Assembly (NCBI RefSeq): GCF_036417845.1
Contig: NC_089980.1
Span: forward strand, 112,803,169 to 112,867,168
Origin: Apteryx mantelli
Lineage: Eukaryota; Chordata; Aves; Apterygiformes; Apterygidae
Length of the DNA stretch: 64,000 nt
Direction: 5' to 3'
Shown: positions 57,421 through 64,000 of the stretch, one piece after another
Numbering within the stretch: position 1 is the stretch's first letter
Layout of the letters: every line of letters begins with the position of its first letter
The notes under the pieces: model-generated
Databases searched by the model: none
The model's input: the letters and a program-made list of their open reading frames with translations, nothing else
Told to the model about the DNA's origin: nothing
Made by a program: the position numbers and the translations under genes

Positions 57421-60224
57421 AAATCCAGGAACCAAATACATGGGAAGATAAGTATCAAAGTCCAGTGAAGGCCAACATGAAGGCATGACACTGATCCTCA
57501 ATATTCAGCTGCCCACTTACCATGCAGGCACATGAAATTTTTAGAGACTAGATTTCCCTATAGGGATTAGTTCTTAGGGAACAGCTGCTCAGTGAAATCC
57601 TCTGCAGGCTCCCAGTGTTCTTGTGCAAGACACAAGATGGGCATTGCAAGGTCCTCCACATCGGAAGGTGGAAGACAGCCACTTAGCACAGTCAGCAGAC
57701 TGAGACTTAGTTCCCAGTTCTCAAGGATGTCTGAGAAATGTGTGTTGGAGGGAAGCACCTACTTCTACACACAGCATTCAATAAGCAGCCTTTGCTCTAT
57801 GTTATGTAACTGAGGCAGGCCAGCCTTTCTGATGAAAAGCAAGACTCAGTTTTCAATTGACTGTAACTTGAATTCTGAGTTGCATTGAATCCTCAGTCCG
57901 TTGTAACCTGGCTTTACCCATGCAGAGACATTTGTTTCCAATTCTGAATCTACCTATTTGGAGAATGACCTTGAAGCCGATAGTCCTACTACAGTCTCCT
58001 GAATTTTTTGCAAAGAATCTTTCTATTCTTTTGTCAAAAGTCTACTCTGTATAAATAATCAAAAAGTTTAATGCAGCTATTTGCACTCTGACTCCACTCT
58101 GGTGGAGTCACACTGGGCTATTATATAAATGATGTTTTGTCCTTTTTTTTTTTACTTTTTCCTTCTCCCTAACTGACTGACTATCCCACAGGGCACCAAA
58201 GCAGATATTGGTGCACGGATTAATACAGTACATAAAGTTCATCTGTGACTCTAATTCAAAGGATCTCACAGCTGCTGGCCACAGTGGAAAAAAGGACAAA
58301 GTCTGGAATGCCCGTTGGGAGAAATGAGTGAAAAATTAGTCATTGGTGCTCCTTTGAAAGTGTGGCACTTCTCAGAGCTCTGTTCCCAGTTCCCTAAAGA
58401 ATAAAGGAGAATACATGGAATTCTATGTAGCTCGTATGAGAGATACAGATAATATCAGATGATGAGTTTTGCCATGCAAAAGACTAGTATGAGTTCATTG
58501 TTGTCTCAATGAAAATTAAAATTTCAATAAAAATGTAGTTCTTTCATAAGTGAGCAATTAGTAAATATATGAGGAATTCTTAGTTGAATTCTGTTGTTAA
58601 GAATGGGAACACAAACAGACATACACTGGATGTTACACTAGTTGATGCCCTGGCTGCAACATGAAAAGTTAAGAATATAACTTATTTATAGAGCAGTTTC
58701 CTGGTTTGTAAGTGTTAGATATTTTGATTATATAAATAGGTTTTCTAATTACACACTTTTAGGATGGAATGCAATAACACAAGGGAACATATTTTAACTA
58801 AAAAAATCTACAAATGTAATGAGAATGTTATCTTGAAACATTAAGATTTGTAGTGTAACAATTGATAAGAGGAAATAATAGCATGTTAGAATTTCTTTTG
58901 TTGTATGCTTTAAATAAAACTCTTAACATACAGAGCAAACCAATTGTTCTTATTGTAAAGTCAGTTTGAAACTGGGAGACTATGTTTCCATATGGCTAAC
59001 TCCTGACTGCAATTCAAATATCCTTTGTTTTCTGAGTCTCATGCTGATTTTTGCTTTCATATCAGCTAATTGGGAATGTCTGTTATACTTTAGCTGTCAA
59101 GCCACCTTCATAGGAAGGTATACAGGACGACACTGGAGCCACTTTTATCCTATCCTTCTCATTTTTTCACAAGGACAATGGCTTTCTTTTTAACAATGAA
59201 TGTCACAGTTATTTTTAATAATCAACATGCCTAATAAGAAAGGACAATAGATTAGATATCTAATTAGCAATTTTGTTTTCGTTTTGATTCTATGAGAAAC
59301 ATTATTGGAATTAAAAGCATCTAAATTTCAGGGGAAAAATGTAGTCAGAATTCTGAAATCAGATTAAGTTGCGCCACTGATGGGAATTTTTTAAGTGCCA
59401 AAAAGTGTTCCCTGTGTTTGACACCAAGGGCTTGACTCAGATGCCTAAGCAGAGGTGTCTAGGGCTATTTAGCGTTCTGTCTACAAGACAGCCATGGGAA
59501 ACTGAAGACCACGAACCAGGATCCAGGCACTTCTAGGGCAGCAGCTGGCCTCCTTAGGGCACCTGAAGAGGCACTACATGCCTGTGGGTGTGCTCACCTA
59601 TGTGTCAAGTCTGAAGGTTAGGACTTAGTTGTCCAAATATACCTGTCTAGTGCTAGTTGACATGCCCTGGTCTATCTCACCTGGTCTCCAGCTGCTGCTC
59701 TAAAAGGATGTGGGTTTTCTACAGGTCCTGTGTTATATCTGCCAACCTTGTGCAAATGTCCCAGGTGCTGCAAGGCATAACAAATGACACTAGGTGTCTA
59801 TCTGTGGACAACAAAGTCAAGTCCTTAAGGAGGATTAATTTGCCTAGACACATTTTCTGTGAGCAAATATCAATGCCTGGAAAGATATGTAGACACCTAG
59901 TGTAGTTCTCTTAATTACACGTTGAATTCCACTCTGAAAACACTTCTGGAAGATGGAGCTCCCACATCCTCTAGAGTAACCAGCCCATTTGTTACCACCA
60001 TCTGTTTCATTTCTAGCATCAGTTTTCTTCCTGCTTGACTGAAATGTTTAAGCAAAGGAAGATGTCGATAAAAGCACTGTAATCTCAATTTGTCAAGGTA
60101 TTTAGCATATGCATAATATTAAACTTGAATTAGTGCCTCTAGAAGACTGGGATAATGAAGCTCAACTCATCCTTTTTCGATGTTCAAGAAGAGTTAAAAA
60201 CTGCTTTAAAGCTTCACCTTTGTT

Positions 60225-60295
60225 CAATTCTGGTCCATTAAAGTCATTGAAAGTTTTGCCACTAACTTCTGTGAGATTGTGACTAGGTCTCTCCA
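60225..60295. repeat. Probable ancient amniote repeat fragment
   Basis: The text ctggtccattaaagtcattg, then aaagttttgccactaacttc and tgtgagattgtgac, keeps the spacing of the repeat 'tggtcccattgaagtcaatgg / aagttttgccattgacttc / agtgggagcaggat'. It is diverged. Confidence 0.45.
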
Positions 60296-63200
60296 TACTT
60301 CTTTCCACAAGGAGGAGCTTTCCTTGAGCTGATCAGCTGTTAGCAACTCCTGTTGGTCAGCCCAGCTAACCATGTGAAGGCAGTACTTCACTTAGGACTG
60401 TGAAATAGTAGCAAATAGCCTATTTCCTCCTATAATATCAATGTCATTTTCTTGTGCAACAACAGTGCAAAGCTAGAGTTCCTACTGCAGCATCAGGAGC
60501 TGGCAAAAGGATTGCCTGAATGAATAAGTCACTTTCTATTGTAAAGAAGCAGGTCTAGAAGACTGATGATGCAAGGAATTTGTATTTAAATGTAATTAAT
60601 TAGAAGAGAAATGAAGTACAATGGGCTTATTTGTAGCTGAGCTTTACAAATAGAAGGAAGATAATGTAGATTTAGTGGCAAACAAGAGACCTCTGTAACT
60701 ATGAGTGCAAATAAGCATTAATTTTCTTAGAAAAAAGTTAATCTGTTGTCTCTGTATTTTGGCTGGTGATAAACTTTTTAAATACTAGACACAACTAATA
60801 GATAGTCTAACAAAGGCGCTTAGCTCAGTGCCAGATCCATGTATATATAAAGACACACAAACTCTTGCTGGCAATGTTTTAGACAAACATGGTTGTAGGT
60901 GTATGCAGCTGTGTGCACTGAGGTAGAGATAATGTTCACAGAGACAATTCACTTCACCTAAACTCACACCACCTTCAGGAGCTGCTGCATCTCACCATGG
61001 ACTGTAGAAGGAACCTGGATGAGTAGACTAGACTAGACATCTAATACATCAGTGGCTAAAGGTAGGGGAGATGAATCCTATCCTGTGTGACCTACAAGTC
61101 TCAGAAAATAGATACAACAAGCAAGAAAAGGAAAACTGCATCATTTCGAACAGTATTTTCTTTCACAGCAAAAGAAGGTCATAATCTTCTCTTCTGTAAG
61201 GATGTCATACTAAGCACTGATGAAAATAAAAGTAATGTTTACTAAATCTTATATTCCCCAGATTTATGCTTGCTATTCTTTTGAAGGAAACCACAGAAAA
61301 GGTTAAACTGTTAATAGTAATGACTTAAGTTCCTAAACACTAACCGTTTCCATACATATTCATTGCATACAAAATATAGTTGTATAAATATACCCTTTTC
61401 TTTTGGAGGGTATCAGCTGATTAAACACCTTTTTGTAGAAAATGCTGCCACCATTTTGTAAAAAAATGCTGCAAGGGAAATATTTTCCTTTTGACTTTTT
61501 ATGATCCCAGCATCCTAACTAAGAATAGTCCATTTATCAGCTAGTTTATAGTATCATCTGTTGATATATACATTCTGATTGATATATTCTTGTTAATTTA
61601 CACTTAAAGTTGGGTGGGAAAAAGAAAAGAAACCCTCTGCATTGTTAGCATCATTTCTACACGGAAGTGAAAACCTATTGATAGCACTTGAGCCATTATC
61701 CAAGAAGGCCTGGTAAATGCAAAAGCATGGAATGGGTTATAATTAATAAAACTTACTGTAAATAACTTATAAAAACAATTCTTTTATCAAAATTAATATT
61801 ACTGTTCTTCCCCTCACCCATTCCAAGTTCTTGTAGAAAACTATTCAAATGTTAAGTATAAGTATTATTTCCATCAGAGGAGAAATCTGTTCAACTGGTG
61901 ATGTCTGAATCTGGTCCAAGATAGTAGGAGCAAATGTTGTTACCACCTGAAGACTGCTTGAGAATTTATCAGATGTAAATAAGGTGGAGAAAACAGTTCT
62001 TAAGGAAAAAAGGTTTCCTGCAGCTTGTATTTCAAATTGTTAGTGGTGTGAACCAGAAAGCAAAAGATTTAGGGAATGTAGGTGCAGAACTTCTGCCCAG
62101 CAAGCATGAAGTGTCGAGGTATATCAGTAAAATATTGCCCAGCCATCTTCAGACAGAGAACTTGAATCTTGGATTGTTTCACACTTACCTTGCCCTGTGA
62201 ATAATGCCATTGCTCCAAAAAGGACAGAATGTTCCTTTCCTTGGCATAAGGAGATTTCTTTGAATGGACATGTAGACTACAGAAAGAAACTTAGTATAAG
62301 GCACATTACTCACCTATTCTAACCAACATTTTAACATTTGCTTCTAAGGAAACATAACCAAGATCACAGCAGTAGGAGAGGGATTTCAACCTGTTTCACT
62401 GTGCAGAAAGGGAAGAAGAGCAAGGTTCTCCTTAGTCTCCTGCCAAGGCTACCAGCACACAGGTGCTGGCTGGTGGGGGCATGGGGCTGGTGGGGCATTG
62501 CTGCACGCTCTCCACGGCGGCCGGGGAGCCGCTGCAGGGGGACGCCTGCAGCCTTGCCTCTTCTTCAGCACGACCATCTAGCACATCTCACCCATGAAAG
62601 GCAAAATAATGGGCTACTGGCATAAATTGCTGAACTTCTTACTGGAGCTGGGGGGGATGGGGAAGGGGGTGACAGGCAAGAAATGTTAAATATCCACCCT
62701 GATCTTCCCTAACAGCAGAGCTATCCATGGCCCTGTATTGAGAGCAGATGGCAAAATGATCATCCAGGGCTTAGCTGTAAAGAAAAGATAGAAACTAACA
62801 CACAGTAGCACAACCTGTCTCTGAACTGGCAGGTACTTCATCTTCTGGTTATAATCTTAAAAACAGCCCAAGTATCTGGGGTGGAAAGAATAATGTATAT
62901 CATTGCCTCGAGCTAAAGGAGATCAGATCAAAATTCAGGGACAATTTTGAGGAAGCAAAATACAAAAGGAGCCAAGTCATGAATCTGTGTAGTAAAAACT
63001 GCAAAATGTACAGTTAGACTATGGCATAAAAGAAAAAGATTCTAAACCACTCTTGACAAATGCATTATTTTCCAGTAACACTAAAGTGAAAAAAATGGTA
63101 TGCAGTAAATATTAGCTGTATCTTTTATTTCTTACAGCATTTGCCTTGTCACTTAAGGGACTGACATAACTTTTACGTTTCTGTATTTCAGATACATTTC

Positions 63201-64000
63201 AGAGCTTATTATATCATCATTTCCTTTCAAAAACAGTTCCATGTTACAAGTGAAATATTTAATTAGAGAAAGCTGGTTTTCCCTAAGTAATCCTTAATTT
63301 AGCTGTAGGTCTGGTACAGATTTATGCTGACAGTTATACCAGCTTAAATCAATACATAAATTGGTACATTTCTTCTTTAGTCAAATGCTCACAAGATAAA
63401 TATTACCCAAGGCTATGGAAATGCATGCTTTGTTTCATTTTAAGGACATCTTGTACGCCAGAGGAATAATCCCCATGTAGCAACATAAGAATAGCTATTA
63501 AGATCAATAGGGTCAGAATATTGCTGAAAGTGATTAGAAAGAGCCAAATAGAACAGACTGCTTTTATTTTGTGTTATTTATGTACAGTATTATTTGTGAA
63601 CCCAAGAGTAATTTTGTGAGAAGTTACTTGCCTAAACAAAAAGAAAATTAAAAAAAAAGTCTGGTAGTCTCTAACTCATGTTAATATCACTTAAACTAAA
63701 GAACAAATCACTTCTTATTCTATGTATAGAAATGCCATCTTTTAAATAAAGAGCAAACAGGTATACAGTGAACATCTTTGATAAGGCACTCCAGAATAGC
63801 TACTCAGCTACCATGAACACAGTGTTGCTTTCCTAAATTAAAAATGAATGTCTGTCTTTCTCAGTCTAGGTAAAAGGAAGTTGGGTGGTTAAATTCCTTG
63901 CCATTAATAGAATAATACACTGCTTACACTAGTAAAAAATAGTTGATCCAAGATAAAAGTTATTTTAATCTAAGCACCATTTTATGTGAAGTCAGTATTT

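Larger units (their letters stand above)
53600..64000. other. Gene-less stretch 3' of KLHL31
   Basis: No coding exon recognised on either strand. It contains faint ancient-repeat pieces (55965-56050, 57355-57420, 60225-60295), a 14-bp inverted repeat (59787-59800 with 59890-59903), a GC-richer patch at 62440-62560, and short A/T runs. In the human map LRRC1 follows KLHL31, but none of its leucine-rich repeat exons is visible here. Confidence 0.5.

Noticed and set aside
62338-62625. GC-rich patch with a 95-codon open frame
   Set aside because: The translation is Arg/Ala/Trp-rich without a domain; too short to be called a CpG island or exon.
1-64000. CRISPR array, prokaryotic operon, riboswitch or toxin system
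   Set aside because: The window is vertebrate nuclear DNA with spliced genes and CR1 elements; no regularly spaced repeats or bacterial genes were found.

Overview
The window looks like a bird nuclear genome, AT-rich and gene-poor. The evidence is two recently active CR1 retrotransposon copies whose reverse transcriptase is of the avian type, a short avian-style CR1 tail fragment, a 650-bp solo LTR, and two vertebrate genes with typical GT/AG introns. I cannot name the species. The long introns and low GC, apart from one CpG island, suggest a macrochromosome-like setting (inference).

Layout. 1-992: 3' part of a CR1 LINE (+). 993-8676: no gene seen. 8677-9336: solo LTR with a 5-bp target-site duplication. 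About 9444-12242: 5'-truncated CR1 (+) with an almost continuous endonuclease/reverse transcriptase frame. 12243-18386: no gene seen. 18387-38183 (-): an 11-exon elongin A family gene. Every intron has GT/AG ends and the phases join into one frame of 596 residues. It starts in a CpG island at about 37.8-38.4 kb. 38.4-49.3 kb: intergenic, with candidate promoter elements for the next gene. 49342-53160 (+): KLHL31, two coding exons, 634 residues. 53.4-53.6 kb: a MIR-type SINE just 3' of KLHL31. 53.6-64 kb: no gene seen, with several faint pieces that look like very old amniote repeats.

The two genes are divergent (head to head), with about 11 kb between their start codons. The elongin A family protein keeps the TFIIS N-terminal-like domain, the conserved PTMSFESYL patch, the BC-box and the basic C-terminus. 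It should therefore still be able to bind Elongin B/C and act in transcription elongation or in a Cullin-5 ubiquitin ligase. KLHL31 is a BTB-BACK-Kelch Cullin-3 adaptor used in striated muscle. No functional link between them is visible beyond adjacency. In human, KLHL31 lies on 6p12 and ELOA on 1p36, so this elongin gene is probably a second, intron-containing paralogue rather than the ELOA orthologue (inference from remembered synteny).

I found no bacterial-type system, CRISPR array or novel multi-gene cassette. The most interesting items are the elongin A paralogue, a CR1 copy with an intact-looking frame but an altered catalytic Asp, the MIR next to the KLHL31 stop codon, and the solo LTR.
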